From JADJNW01 sp964526645 (GTDB taxonomy: Bacteria; Bacteroidota; Bacteroidia; Chitinophagales; Saprospiraceae), in assembly GCA_964526645.1 (NCBI GenBank), contig CAZGJN010000003.1:136303-200302 (forward strand): DNA of 64,000 nt. The letters run 5' to 3'. The notes under the pieces are model-generated. The model was not told the DNA's origin. It worked only from the letters and a program-made list of their open reading frames with translations, and did no database searches. Below, piece by piece: positions 28,619 through 37,068 of this stretch (its first letter is position 1; each line of letters opens with the position of its first letter). The translations under genes were made by a program, and so were the position numbers.

Positions 28619-28768
28619 TTAAGTATAAATTCTTGTTAACCAATAAAATAAGAAAATGATTGTGAGATGAAAAATAAGTACGAAGAGATAGACCTGATTC
28701 CAGGTTCGGAAAACGGGGGGGGTGTCGGTTACTTCAATTGGGGCTGACTTGGTCGTAGATTCGTTCAT
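28619..28768 (-). CDS. 49-residue single-pass membrane protein upstream of the symporter
   Basis: A short gene reading MNESTTKSAPIEV ... and ending FYWLTRIYT, with ATG at 28766–28768 and TAA at 28619–28621. Residues 26–44 form a hydrophobic helix (VYLFVLIFHLTIIFLFYWL). The N-terminus (1–25) is polar and Pro/Thr-rich. It ends 33 bp before the symporter start, in the same direction, and sits downstream of a TATATTTG promoter element. By analogy with small accessory subunits of SSS transporters it may stabilise the symporter. The family could not be named. Confidence 0.75.
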   Translation of the reverse strand: MNESTTKSAPIEVTDTPPVFRTWNQVYLFVLIFHLTIIFLFYWLTRIYT

Positions 28769-28911
28769 TTCTTCACATTTTGAGATAAAAATAACTGAAG
28801 TATGGGGTTTGTCGCATTTTTTAACAGTTCTTAACGGGATTTTTTGATTTTCTTCACAAATAAGAGGTGAGAAAACACATCGAGAAAACCAATTTTCGTC
28901 ATCAATTTGAG

Positions 28912-28919
28912 CAAATATA
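28912..28919 (-). promoter_or_regulatory. Candidate −7 element (TATATTTG) of the symporter operon
   Basis: Minus-strand TATATTTG matches TAnnTTTG exactly. It lies 144 bp upstream of the 49-residue ORF and abuts a perfect inverted repeat on its upstream side. No −33 TTTG is visible, which could mean activator dependence. Confidence 0.45.
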
Positions 28920-28920
28920 A

Positions 28921-28940
28921 ACCTTAAATTGTTTTAAGGT
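28921..28940. promoter_or_regulatory. Inverted repeat next to the symporter promoter
   Basis: ACCTTAAA and TTTAAGGT are perfect 8-bp arms around TTGT. It occupies the stretch just upstream of the minus-strand −7 element, where the −33 box would be, so a regulator-binding site is plausible. Confidence 0.5.
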
Positions 28941-28983
28941 CAGGAAGTAGAAGTTGTGGTTTGATCAGGAATTAGCTTTTTTA

Positions 28984-29028
28984 CTTTTCAGATCTCACAA
29001 ATCCTAAATATTCACGAAAACTCATTCA
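28984..29028. repeat. Dispersed palindromic repeat, copy C (degenerate)
   Basis: Starts CTTTTCAGATCTC like copy A and ends CTCATTCA. The central palindrome is decayed (AAATCCTAAATATTC). It lies 18 bp upstream of the site-2 protease start. Confidence 0.5.
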
Positions 29029-29046
29029 ATATCAATTGTCAACAAT

Positions 29047-30165
29047 ATGAACTGGTCTTTCAAAATAGCCCGACTATGGGGTATTAATGTTTTTATGCAC
29101 TGGACGTTCCTGCTGCTGTTGGGCTGGATACTTATCAGTAATATGAACCAGGGACAAACCCTTTCCCAAAGTTTGATGGGCGTGGGTTTTGTGCTGGCGC
29201 TTTTTGCCTGCGTTGTTTTGCACGAATACGGGCATGCCCTTACGGCGCGGCGGTATGGCATTGTTACCAAAAATATCACCCTGCTGCCCATCGGCGGGGT
29301 AGCGAATCTGGAAAAAATGCCCGAAAAACCTATCCAGGAACTCTGGGTAGCGCTGGCAGGTCCCGCTGTGAACGTTTTGATTGCCATAGCGTTGTTGATT
29401 TACTTTCAGGTGGTAGGCGGTTTCCCGAGCGTGGAATCGTTTACGGGAGAGATTAATGGAGCAAATTTTTTATTTAATCTCTTGGTTGTCAATCTGGTTT
29501 TGGCAATATTCAATATGATTCCGGCTTTTCCGATGGATGGAGGGCGTGTGCTGCGGGCGCTGCTCGCTATGCGTTATGGCAGGGGGCAAGCCACCAACAT
29601 CGCCGCCAAAATTGGACAGTTTTTGGCTATTGTTTTTGTTTTTTTAGGTTTTTTCTACAATTTCTGGTGGATTTTTATAGGCTTATTCATTTTTCTGGGC
29701 GCAGGCGCCGAGGCTAATTTCGAGACGACCCGCTCCGCCCTGTCGCGGTACACCGTTCGGGATGTGTTGATGCGCCAGTTTACAAGCCTGCACGCTTTTG
29801 AAACCATCGAAAAGGCAGTTGCAATATTATTAGATGGACAGGAAAAGGAGTTTTTGGTAGAACAAGATAACGAGGTGATCGGTATTGTCACTCGGGATGA
29901 AATTATCAGAGGTTTGCGCGAATTGGGGCAGGAGGCTGCTATTGGGCGCATTGCCAATAAGCACTTTTTTATGCTACAACCCAGTATGCCTTTGCAAGTA
30001 GCCTACGAAAAAATGGTACAATCGAATACCAGTATTTGTCCTGTCATAGAAAACGGGGTCGTGATTGGTGTTTTAAATATAGAAAATATCACCGAAGTGG
30101 TCATGCTGGCAAATGCTGGGCTGGGGCGCCGAAATCGCGCCGAAATCGAGAAATCATCTACATAG
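29047..30165 (+). CDS. Site-2 protease family metalloprotease with CBS domains
   Basis: A 372-residue intramembrane zinc protease. The zinc motif is HEYGH (59–63) in a membrane helix, and the third ligand is D164 in NMIPAFPMDGGRVLRALL. About six helices span residues 14–232. A tandem CBS pair (about 245–355) follows, with FLVEQDNEVIGIVTRDEI and CPVIENGVVIGVLNIENI, likely sensing nucleotides. This is the archaeal/bacterial S2P-CBS type, which cleaves membrane-bound regulators such as anti-sigma factors; the target here is unknown. It ends at a strong bidirectional terminator. Confidence 0.92.
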   Translation: MNWSFKIARLWGINVFMHWTFLLLLGWILISNMNQGQTLSQSLMGVGFVLALFACVVLHEYGHALTARRYGIVTKNITLLPIGGVANLEKMPEKPIQELWVALAGPAVNVLIAIALLIYFQVVGGFPSVESFTGEINGANFLFNLLVVNLVLAIFNMIPAFPMDGGRVLRALLAMRYGRGQATNIAAKIGQFLAIVFVFLGFFYNFWWIFIGLFIFLGAGAEANFETTRSALSRYTVRDVLMRQFTSLHAFETIEKAVAILLDGQEKEFLVEQDNEVIGIVTRDEIIRGLRELGQEAAIGRIANKHFFMLQPSMPLQVAYEKMVQSNTSICPVIENGVVIGVLNIENITEVVMLANAGLGRRNRAEIEKSST

Positions 30166-30179
30166 GGCGTGCCCAAAAG

Positions 30180-30218
30180 AAAAACGCCGAAGCTACTTAG
30201 TACCCTCGGCGTTTTTTT
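30180..30218. terminator. Bidirectional intrinsic terminator
   Basis: Arms AAAAACGCCGA (30180–30190) and TCGGCGTTTTT (30206–30216) with flanking A and T runs. It lies between convergent genes, the site-2 protease and the coiled-coil protein, and can serve both. Confidence 0.85.
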
Positions 30219-30242
30219 AGTGTTGATACCCAAAATAAAAGC

Positions 30243-31256
30243 TTATTTCAGGGTGATAGAACCAGCGCCTGCCATATAACCTTTGTTGTAAATTTCCACT
30301 TTGTAAGTACCTTTTGCAAAAGGTTGGTTGGGTTTCCAGGTAGAACAAAGTTTAGTAGCATTGTTGTTGTATTCAAATTCCTTGGAAGTCGTAAAAGGCA
30401 ATTGCTCATCGTTGGCGCTGCTAGTGAATACGCCAGAACCCAGGTCTTCCACAGAAAGTGTTACACCTTGAGGATCAATCACGCGGATATGATAGATTTC
30501 AGTACCTGCCTCTGCCACTTCGTTGATGGTCGTACTGAAGCAAATTTGCAGGTGATCAACATTGCTCGCCTTTTTCTCCTTTGATGTCTTTCCGGATGAC
30601 TTCGTCTTCAGTCCTTCGATTTCTAAGCCAGTCACCTTGATTACAGAAGCATAGTTCACTTTTTTTCTCAAAGAAGCCTTGTCTTTTTCGAGGCTTTCCT
30701 TTTCGCTCACGAGCGCCGCTTTTGCAGAAGAAAGCTCTTCGTTCGTCATTTTCTGAGTGGTCAGTTCACCTTCCAGCGCCGCTTTTTGTTCCGTGAGTTG
30801 GCTGTTTTCAGCTGTCAACTCTTGATTTTGTTCGCGCAGTTGATTGATTTCCGCAACATATTGTTGCATCAAAGAATTGAGCCGTTTTATCTCTGCTCTG
30901 GCTTGAGAAAGATTCTTGCTATCGCGCAGCAGCACGTCAATTTTATCTTTTTGAGCGGTCAATTCTTCCTTTTGCTTTTCGATAAGCGCGTTCAATTCCT
31001 CGTTGCTACCGCGCATTTCTTCCAGTTCAGAAAGTGCTGCATAGTATTGCTTTTCAACGTCTGCCTTCAGTTGCTCGGTTTCAGTAAGTTTAGTTGCGAA
31101 TTCCGTCTTTGCTTTGTTTTGCGTGATAGTAGCAATCAAAAGTCCAATGCTTGCGACCGCCAAAATGGCAATGGCTACGATAAAGCCAGTCTTGTTGTTG
31201 CTTGGTTTCGGCGTAGGCTGATAGCCTGGATTAGGATTTGCTGTGTTGCCTGTCAT
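30243..31256 (-). CDS. Single-pass coiled-coil membrane protein (paralogue of 16802–17740)
   Basis: I start it at the ATG at 31256, giving 337 residues. A Pro/Asn-rich cytoplasmic start (MTGNTANPNPGYQPTPKPS) is followed by a membrane helix at about 24–46 (GFIVAIAILAVASIGLLIA). A long coiled coil covers about 50–205, and a C-terminal domain with HLQICFSTTINE ends GTYKVEIYNKGYMAGAGSITLK. The order of parts and the closing pattern GTYxVxxY match the paralogue at 16802. Function is unknown; a structural envelope role is inferred. It ends at the shared terminator. Confidence 0.75.
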   Translation of the reverse strand: MTGNTANPNPGYQPTPKPSNNKTGFIVAIAILAVASIGLLIATITQNKAKTEFATKLTETEQLKADVEKQYYAALSELEEMRGSNEELNALIEKQKEELTAQKDKIDVLLRDSKNLSQARAEIKRLNSLMQQYVAEINQLREQNQELTAENSQLTEQKAALEGELTTQKMTNEELSSAKAALVSEKESLEKDKASLRKKVNYASVIKVTGLEIEGLKTKSSGKTSKEKKASNVDHLQICFSTTINEVAEAGTEIYHIRVIDPQGVTLSVEDLGSGVFTSSANDEQLPFTTSKEFEYNNNATKLCSTWKPNQPFAKGTYKVEIYNKGYMAGAGSITLK

Positions 31257-31359
31257 ACTGTTAAAAGTTTTGTTTTTTAAATTTTTACCTTTTTTAAACA
31301 AAAAGCGTTTACCTGCCCCATAAACGGCAGCCGCTTTCAGAAAATTGTATAGTATTTTA

Positions 31360-31393
31360 CAAAATTATTTTTAAGGAGGATCATTTTTTCAAA
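31360..31393 (-). promoter_or_regulatory. Candidate promoter of the coiled-coil gene
   Basis: Minus-strand TTTG (31390–31393), 22-bp spacer, TAATTTTG (31360–31367). Both boxes match the Bacteroidetes consensus; the spacer is slightly long. It is 104 bp from the chosen start. Confidence 0.45.
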
Positions 31394-31469
31394 ATCCTTT
31401 TGAATTCTGCATAAAATGCTTGTGAAAATCAATAAATATTTCTAACTATCTCCGCAAATTGATAGGCTT

Positions 31470-32222
31470 ATGTTAGACGCAGTTGATATCGCTAATGTTC
31501 TTTTTTTGGATATTGAAACCGTACCTGGCGTGGCTTCTTATGAAGAATTGGCAGAGGATTTTCAGGAATTGTGGTACACTAAAAGTAAGCAAATTACCCG
31601 CCGATCGGCAGAGGAACTTGCAGAGGAGGACGCTGCTGCTTTGTATTATGAGCGCGCCGGTATTTTTGCAGAATTTGGAAAAATTATTTGTATTTCGGTT
31701 GGGGTAACGTATCGGGATCGCAGTGATAATCGCCTCAAAGTTCGCCTCAAATCCTTTGCAGGGCATGATGAGGCGGAGCTGCTTTCGGAGTTTAGCAAAT
31801 TGGTCAATCAGTATTATCCGGAGCCTTCCAAGCACTTTATCTGTGGTCACAACATCAAAGAATTCGATATTCCGTACATCTGCCGCCGCATGGTCGTCCA
31901 TCAGTTGCCTTTCCCCGATATGTTCAATATTGCTGGCAAAAAACCCTGGGAGACCAAGCACCTATTGGATACCATGGAGTATTGGAAGTTTGGGGATTCT
32001 AAAAGTTTTACTTCTCTCAAGCTACTGGCAGCTTTGCTGGGTTTTCCTTCGCCCAAAGACGATATGGACGGCAGCCAAGTAAGCAGCGTGTACTGGGAAG
32101 ATCGTGATTTGGAGCGGATTGCGCATTATTGCGAAAAAGATGTACTCGCTTCTATCCAGCTTTTTCTACGATACAAGCGAATGCCACTACTCGGCGAAGA
32201 ACAGGTTTCGCATGTGAAGTGA
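31470..32222 (+). CDS. Predicted 3'-5' exonuclease (PolB-like DEDD fold)
   Basis: A 250-residue RNase H-like exonuclease. The first acidic motif is LFLDIETVPG (D14, E16). The middle motif is FICGHNIKEFDIPYICRRM, and the last is HYCEKDVLASIQLFLRY near residues 213–230. It matches the stand-alone PolB-like 3'-5' exonucleases of Bacteroidetes. Its probable role is trimming or proofreading of DNA ends. It is the only gene in its transcript, convergent with the GNAT gene. Confidence 0.85.
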   Translation: MLDAVDIANVLFLDIETVPGVASYEELAEDFQELWYTKSKQITRRSAEELAEEDAAALYYERAGIFAEFGKIICISVGVTYRDRSDNRLKVRLKSFAGHDEAELLSEFSKLVNQYYPEPSKHFICGHNIKEFDIPYICRRMVVHQLPFPDMFNIAGKKPWETKHLLDTMEYWKFGDSKSFTSLKLLAALLGFPSPKDDMDGSQVSSVYWEDRDLERIAHYCEKDVLASIQLFLRYKRMPLLGEEQVSHVK

Positions 32223-32242
32223 TCAGCTTTGCGAATGGTGAT

Positions 32243-32755
32243 TCAAACTGATACCGCTTTTTCCAATACCCAAAACTCTAATTGCTGGGTTACGATTTCA
32301 AATTTTTTATTGGGTTGAAAAGGAATCACTTCACCTGTTGGGCAGTAGCCATGGCGCTCGTACCAGGCAATGAGCTCAGGGCGGGCAGAAAAAACAGTCA
32401 TAAAAATAGTACGACAATTGTGTTGGCGAGCGTGCATTTCGGCGGTCTGGAGTAGTTGTTTGCCAATACCTTTTGCCTGAAGCATAGGCGAAACGGCGAG
32501 CATGCCGAGGTAAAGTTTTTCTTCTTTTCGTTGTAAGCGCACACAGCCTATAATGGCATTGTTTTCGTCGGTGTATTTATAAAAAGTAGTGTCAGGGGCA
32601 TTAAAAACCGCCAGTAGATCCGCCTCATCGGTGCGCAAGCCACCAATCAAATCCGCCTCTGTTGTCCAGCCTTGCTTGGAGCCCTCACCGCGATAAGCGC
32701 TGTTGATCAATACTACTAATGCCGGAATATCCTGCTGAGAAGCTGCTGCAATCAT
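32243..32755 (-). CDS. GNAT-family N-acetyltransferase
   Basis: A 170-residue GNAT acetyltransferase that transfers acetyl from acetyl-CoA. The CoA pyrophosphate-binding loop is in LAVSPMLQAKGIGKQLLQTAE (about 86–106), preceded by the beta-bulge strand LYLGML. The end YERHGYCPTGEVIPF is typical. The substrate is unknown. It is 39 bp downstream of the glycosyltransferase on the same strand, so possibly co-transcribed. Confidence 0.88.
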   Translation of the reverse strand: MIAAASQQDIPALVVLINSAYRGEGSKQGWTTEADLIGGLRTDEADLLAVFNAPDTTFYKYTDENNAIIGCVRLQRKEEKLYLGMLAVSPMLQAKGIGKQLLQTAEMHARQHNCRTIFMTVFSARPELIAWYERHGYCPTGEVIPFQPNKKFEIVTQQLEFWVLEKAVSV

Positions 32756-32794
32756 GCTGTTTTTTTTGTAGCAAAAATAGAAAAAGAATTCCGT

Positions 32795-34222
32795 TTATGG
32801 TTTTTTGTATAGGGTGACGTGAATCCCCTTGTTATGGAGTTCTTTTACTGCGATCCAGTTTTTTTTTAAATGGTCTATTTCTTGATCCGTAAAATCATTC
32901 ATAATGTTGGAATAAAGAATATAATGATGCTTCTCGAGGTTTTTTTCTTCAAAACCAGCCTCTACGTCCAATAAATCTCGATATTTCATTGCTCCGATTT
33001 CAGGAAAGGCGGTGCCAATGGCTTCAAAAGGGATACCTGCTTGCTTGATATGCTGTATCATGTTAGCCCGGAGGTGATAGTAGGGGAGGTGTGCCAGCGT
33101 GGAGTCCCAGCCCTGAGAAATTTTGTCGGGATATATCCAAAAATTGCCAGTTGATAAACCAATAAAAGCGATCATTAAGGCAATTATCCTACTTTTTTGA
33201 TGCTTTAAAGCATAAAATATAAACGTGACAAAGCATATCGTAAATGATAAAAATATAGGTAATAAATAACGATGCGCGTTTAAGCCTTTGTACAAAAGGA
33301 AAGTGGGCGTTAGTGCGAGAATACTCACAATGAGCAGCAAAAGTGATTGTCGGATTTTATCATTTTTAAATAGTTGTGTAATATTTTTATTTTGAAATAA
33401 AATAAAAAAAAGCACCAGCCAGACAAACACCCGCCCAAAATCGAGCAAACGCCAGCCCAATAAGCCTATGTTTTTTATAAATCCAGAAATATCTACTTTT
33501 TGAAATCCAGGTGCCCAGGGAGAATCCAGATGATACCCGATCCAACCTGCTTTTAATTGATGCCAAATGAGGAATGCCAATGCAAATAAACCCGCTGGGA
33601 CGTAGCTGCCTATTTTTTGTACAGAAGATCGAATAAAATGATGAATATTTTTATCAAAAGAATATAATGTCATCACTTCCCATAAGTAAAGCGCTGCCAC
33701 ACACATCATGCCCCGCATACTGATCATCGCCAAACCTAATGCTGCCAATGCTTTAAGCCAGTTTTGTTTTATTAAAATCGCATAAATACCCATCAGGAAA
33801 AAGCAAGCCAGCACTACATCAGGGCTGATCAGCAAGGCTTGCGACGCTAGCACAGGGTCGGCGAAAGCCAGCAGAAGTAGCCAAGCCGCATTTTTTTCAG
33901 GTAGAAAATATTGCCCAACTCGCCAAAGGAAAAAAACAATAGCCAATACGAAAGGCAGCATAACAAAATGGCTCACCACAAGGCTTTTACCCCAAAGCTG
34001 CCACATCAGCGCGAGATAAATACCAAAGGTAGGCGGATGACCACTGTCAAGCTCTTGAGGTAGCTGGAGGCGAGCAAATCCCTGTCCAAAATACCAATAC
34101 GCATGCTTAGCACCCAGCTGTATCGTATCCCAAAAAAAGGGCTGATGGCGCATAGCGAAAATCGCCAGCATACAGACAAGCCAGCTTGCCCAGAGCCATT
34201 TATTTTGCTTCCACCAGTTCAT
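32795..34222 (-). CDS. GT-C fold membrane glycosyltransferase (GT39/ArnT-like)
   Basis: A 475-residue polytopic membrane protein with about 10–11 helices. The first periplasmic loop carries the acidic FFWDTIQLGAKHAYWYF and the conserved DSGHPPTFGIYLAL, as in dolichyl-phosphate-mannose mannosyltransferase and ArnT-like GT-C enzymes. Such enzymes use polyprenyl-phosphate sugars to modify proteins or lipids in the periplasm. The acceptor is unknown. Its start lies inside the last 23 bases of pyrG, so the two are translationally linked. Confidence 0.75.
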   Translation of the reverse strand: MNWWKQNKWLWASWLVCMLAIFAMRHQPFFWDTIQLGAKHAYWYFGQGFARLQLPQELDSGHPPTFGIYLALMWQLWGKSLVVSHFVMLPFVLAIVFFLWRVGQYFLPEKNAAWLLLLAFADPVLASQALLISPDVVLACFFLMGIYAILIKQNWLKALAALGLAMISMRGMMCVAALYLWEVMTLYSFDKNIHHFIRSSVQKIGSYVPAGLFALAFLIWHQLKAGWIGYHLDSPWAPGFQKVDISGFIKNIGLLGWRLLDFGRVFVWLVLFFILFQNKNITQLFKNDKIRQSLLLLIVSILALTPTFLLYKGLNAHRYLLPIFLSFTICFVTFIFYALKHQKSRIIALMIAFIGLSTGNFWIYPDKISQGWDSTLAHLPYYHLRANMIQHIKQAGIPFEAIGTAFPEIGAMKYRDLLDVEAGFEEKNLEKHHYILYSNIMNDFTDQEIDHLKKNWIAVKELHNKGIHVTLYKKP

Positions 34223-35840
34223 TTTTTTTTTGATAACTATAAGCTACACATGCTTTTACAAACGCTACGAAAAGCGGATGTGGATTTTCAACGGTACTCT
34301 TCAGCTCTGGATGAAATTGTACCCCCACGAACCAGGGATGATTTTCTAATTCAACAATCTCTACGAGGTTTGATTCGGGGTTGATGCCCACGGCCTTCAG
34401 TCCTGCTTTTTCCATTCGTTCCTTGTATTCATTGTTGAATTCATAGCGGTGGCGGTGGCGCTCACTGATTTTAGCTGTACCGTAAGCCTCGTATGTTTTG
34501 GAGTCTTTGGCTATCACACAAGGGTAAGCCCCCAGGCGCATGGTGCCGCCTTTGGTTTTGATTTCCTTTTGTTCGGGCATGAGATCAATGACCGGATGTG
34601 TTGTCTTTGGGTTGACCTCCGTGGAAGCTGCTCCCCTCAATTTTACAATGTGTTGCATAAATTCTACCACAGCGCATTGCATACCGAGGCAAATGCCAAA
34701 AAATGGGATCAGATTTTCTCGCACATATCGAATTGCGCTTATTTTACCAGCGATACCACGCTCTCCGAAACCGGGTGCTACTAAAACACCATCCAAATCC
34801 TTCAGCCGATTCACAACATCTTCATACTCCTGCTCTAAAGTTTCGGAATGAATAGGAAGCACTTTGACACGGCAAGTATTAACCGCTCCTGCATGCACAA
34901 ATGACTCATGGATAGATTTATACGCATCTTGCAATTCGTTATATTTTCCCACCAAGCCAATTCGCACTTCGTGCCGAGGGTTTTTCAGTTTGTGTAAAAA
35001 GGTCTTCCAGGCTTCCAGTTTGGGTTCGCGGCGATCCTGCAGGCGGAGCTTTGAGAGTACGGCACTATCCAATCTTTCTTTGAGCATGAGCAGCGGCACG
35101 TCATAAATACTTTCCGCATCCATTGCTTCGATCACGGAGCCTACATCCACATTGCAAAAAAGAGCCAGTTTGCGCCGAATATCCATCGTAAGCGGATATT
35201 CCGTGCGACAGACGAGGATATCGGGTTGAATGCCAGTTGTAAGTAATTCTTTTACAGAGTGTTGTGTGGGTTTTGTTTTAAGCTCTTTAGCAGCACTCAG
35301 ATAGGGAATCAGTGTAAGATGAATGACCAGGCAATTATCGGCACCCAGTTCCCAGCGCATTTGGCGGAGCGCTTCCAGATAAGGTAGCGATTCGATATCA
35401 CCTACTGTGCCACCCAATTCTGTGATTACAATATCATATTTTTTCAGATCGCCGAGTAGTTGAACCCGATTTTTGATTTCATCGGTGATGTGCGGTACCA
35501 CCTGTACTGTTTTGCCGAGGTAGTCGCCCGCGCGTTCTTTGTTGATGACGGTTTGGTAAACCTGTCCGGTTGTTACATTATTTGCCTGAGAGGTGGGGGT
35601 ATTCAGAAAGCGCTCGTAATGCCCCAGGTCGAGGTCTGTTTCGGCGCCGTCGTCCGTCACATAACATTCACCGTGCTCGTATGGATTGAGCGTGCCCGGA
35701 TCAATATTAATGTAAGGATCGAATTTTTGAATAGTGACATTAAAGTTTCTGGCTTGTAAAATCTTGGCAAGCGAAGCCGCAATAATACCTTTACCCAAAG
35801 ACGAGGTAACCCCCCCCGTAACGAAAATATACTTGGTCAT
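34200..35840 (-). CDS. pyrG: CTP synthase
   Basis: A 546-residue enzyme making CTP from UTP, ATP and glutamine. The N-terminal synthetase domain starts MTKYIFVTGGVTSSLGKGII, and FDPYINIDPGT and ELGGTVGDIE are conserved. The C-terminal class I glutaminase has the nucleophile C384 in FFGICLGMQ, and His/Glu in VGVQFHPELKS. All catalytic parts are intact and the length is normal. A TATCTTTG −7 element lies 108 bp upstream. It overlaps the downstream glycosyltransferase by 23 bp. Confidence 0.97.
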   Translation of the reverse strand: MTKYIFVTGGVTSSLGKGIIAASLAKILQARNFNVTIQKFDPYINIDPGTLNPYEHGECYVTDDGAETDLDLGHYERFLNTPTSQANNVTTGQVYQTVINKERAGDYLGKTVQVVPHITDEIKNRVQLLGDLKKYDIVITELGGTVGDIESLPYLEALRQMRWELGADNCLVIHLTLIPYLSAAKELKTKPTQHSVKELLTTGIQPDILVCRTEYPLTMDIRRKLALFCNVDVGSVIEAMDAESIYDVPLLMLKERLDSAVLSKLRLQDRREPKLEAWKTFLHKLKNPRHEVRIGLVGKYNELQDAYKSIHESFVHAGAVNTCRVKVLPIHSETLEQEYEDVVNRLKDLDGVLVAPGFGERGIAGKISAIRYVRENLIPFFGICLGMQCAVVEFMQHIVKLRGAASTEVNPKTTHPVIDLMPEQKEIKTKGGTMRLGAYPCVIAKDSKTYEAYGTAKISERHRHRYEFNNEYKERMEKAGLKAVGINPESNLVEIVELENHPWFVGVQFHPELKSTVENPHPLFVAFVKACVAYSYQKKNELVEAK

Positions 35841-35947
35841 GATTGTGAGTTTGCGATTAAAAACTGCAGCCCGACTTGAAAAACAGCGCTTTATAGATAA
35901 TAAGATACAAAATGGAAGCTGTTGACAGTTGGGAACGTTACGGGACT

Positions 35948-35955
35948 CAAAGATA
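35948..35955 (-). promoter_or_regulatory. Candidate −7 element (TATCTTTG) of pyrG
   Basis: Exact TAnnTTTG match on the minus strand, 108 bp upstream of the pyrG ATG. No clear −33 box. Confidence 0.4.
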
Positions 35956-36103
35956 AGAAGATTTATTCGGAATGCTGTGTTTTGGAACGAGGGTTTAAAA
36001 CAATTTTTTTGGTTATAAGTTTTTTTACTACTGAGTTATTTATATAAGAGCGGATTTTTAAAATTTCTCAAGATTTTTATTACAGAAGTAATATTAATTT
36101 CTT

Positions 36104-36122
36104 TACTTTGCGAAACAAAGTA
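36104..36122. promoter_or_regulatory. Operator 1 of the creD cluster: TACTTTG-N5-CAAAGTA
   Basis: A perfect 7-bp inverted repeat, TACTTTG (36104–36110), CGAAA, CAAAGTA (36116–36122), five bases before the start codon of the cluster's first gene. The left arm also resembles a −7 promoter box. The same repeat recurs upstream of creD. Confidence 0.7.
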
Positions 36123-36127
36123 CTTTT

Positions 36128-36757
36128 ATGGACAAGCTCAAACATTTGGATGACCTGGCTCAGATTCGCGCCATCATGGAGCGCTCCACCAAATTCCTGT
36201 CCCTGAGTGCCTGGTCGGCGATACTCGCAGGCGTGTACGCATTGGTGGGTGCCTATGTCGGCTATCGGATCATCTTTTTTTCGCCGCTGATTCGGTATGA
36301 AGCCCTGACGGAAAGCTTGGTCAGACCAGAAGTACTCCCCCTTTTCTTAGATGCCCTAATTGTATTGGTTTTGGCAGTGGGCACCGGTATATGGCTGAGT
36401 TACCGGAAGGCAAAAAGGGCTGGGGAGCAGCTATGGAATCGGAGTGCTATTCGGGCAGCAGTCAATTTTGCCATCCCCTTGGCAGCGGGCGGTATTTTTG
36501 TCATCATTCTTTACAGCCGGGGGTACTATTCGTTGATAGCCGCTTCTACTTTAATTTTCTATGGTGTAGCCTTGCTAAATGCAGGAAATTTTACCTATAG
36601 TGATATTCGCAAACTGGGCATCCTGGAAATCACAGTCGGCTTGCTGGCGGCGGCTTACCCTGGCAAAGGCCTGCTATTTTGGGCATTTGGCTTTGGTGTG
36701 TTGCACATCGTGTATGGCACTATTTTGTATTGGAAATACGAAAGAAAAAGATCGTGA
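36128..36757 (+). CDS. Six-pass membrane protein of the creD cluster
   Basis: A 209-residue inner-membrane protein with about six helices (near 29–53, 76–98, 117–137, 140–160, 163–180 and 184–203). The cytoplasmic N-terminus is short and charged (MDKLKHLDDLAQIRAIMERS). No enzyme motif is seen. In Bacteroidetes, similar proteins occur with a winged-helix regulator and CreD. Its stop overlaps the GTG start of the regulator (GTGA), so the two are translationally coupled. An inverted repeat lies just upstream of its start. Confidence 0.8.
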   Translation: MDKLKHLDDLAQIRAIMERSTKFLSLSAWSAILAGVYALVGAYVGYRIIFFSPLIRYEALTESLVRPEVLPLFLDALIVLVLAVGTGIWLSYRKAKRAGEQLWNRSAIRAAVNFAIPLAAGGIFVIILYSRGYYSLIAASTLIFYGVALLNAGNFTYSDIRKLGILEITVGLLAAAYPGKGLLFWAFGFGVLHIVYGTILYWKYERKRS

Positions 36758-37050
36758 AGGAAGTTTTGCAAGAATTCAACAAAGCTTTTGAAAGCCGAAT
36801 CCGGCTGGGTATTATGTCGGCACTGATGGTCAATAATGCCCTGGATTTTAATGCCCTAAAGGAGTTGCTGGATGTGACCGACGGTAATCTGGCGAGCCAT
36901 ACGCGCGCACTGGAAAATCTACAATACATCGCAGTGGAAAAGACCTTTGTGGGGCGAAAACCCAATACAAAATTTGCGATCACCCAGAGCGGCAGGCTTG
37001 CCTTTGAGCAACATCTGGCTGCGCTGGAAAAATTCTTGACAGGAAAGTAG
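36754..37050 (+). CDS. Winged-helix transcriptional regulator (HTH_27 type)
   Basis: A 98-residue protein from the GTG at 36754; the open frame further upstream lies inside the membrane protein gene. The winged helix covers the whole chain, with FNALKELLDVTDGNLASHTRALENL as the HTH region and TFVGRKPNTKFAITQSGRLAFEQH as the wing and last helix. This is the ArsR/MarR-like type with no ligand domain. I infer that it binds the ACTTTG-N5-CAAAGT repeats at 36104 and 37069, repressing its own cluster and creD. Confidence 0.88.
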   Translation: MKEVLQEFNKAFESRIRLGIMSALMVNNALDFNALKELLDVTDGNLASHTRALENLQYIAVEKTFVGRKPNTKFAITQSGRLAFEQHLAALEKFLTGK

Positions 37051-37068
37051 CCCTTTTTTTAACTATAA

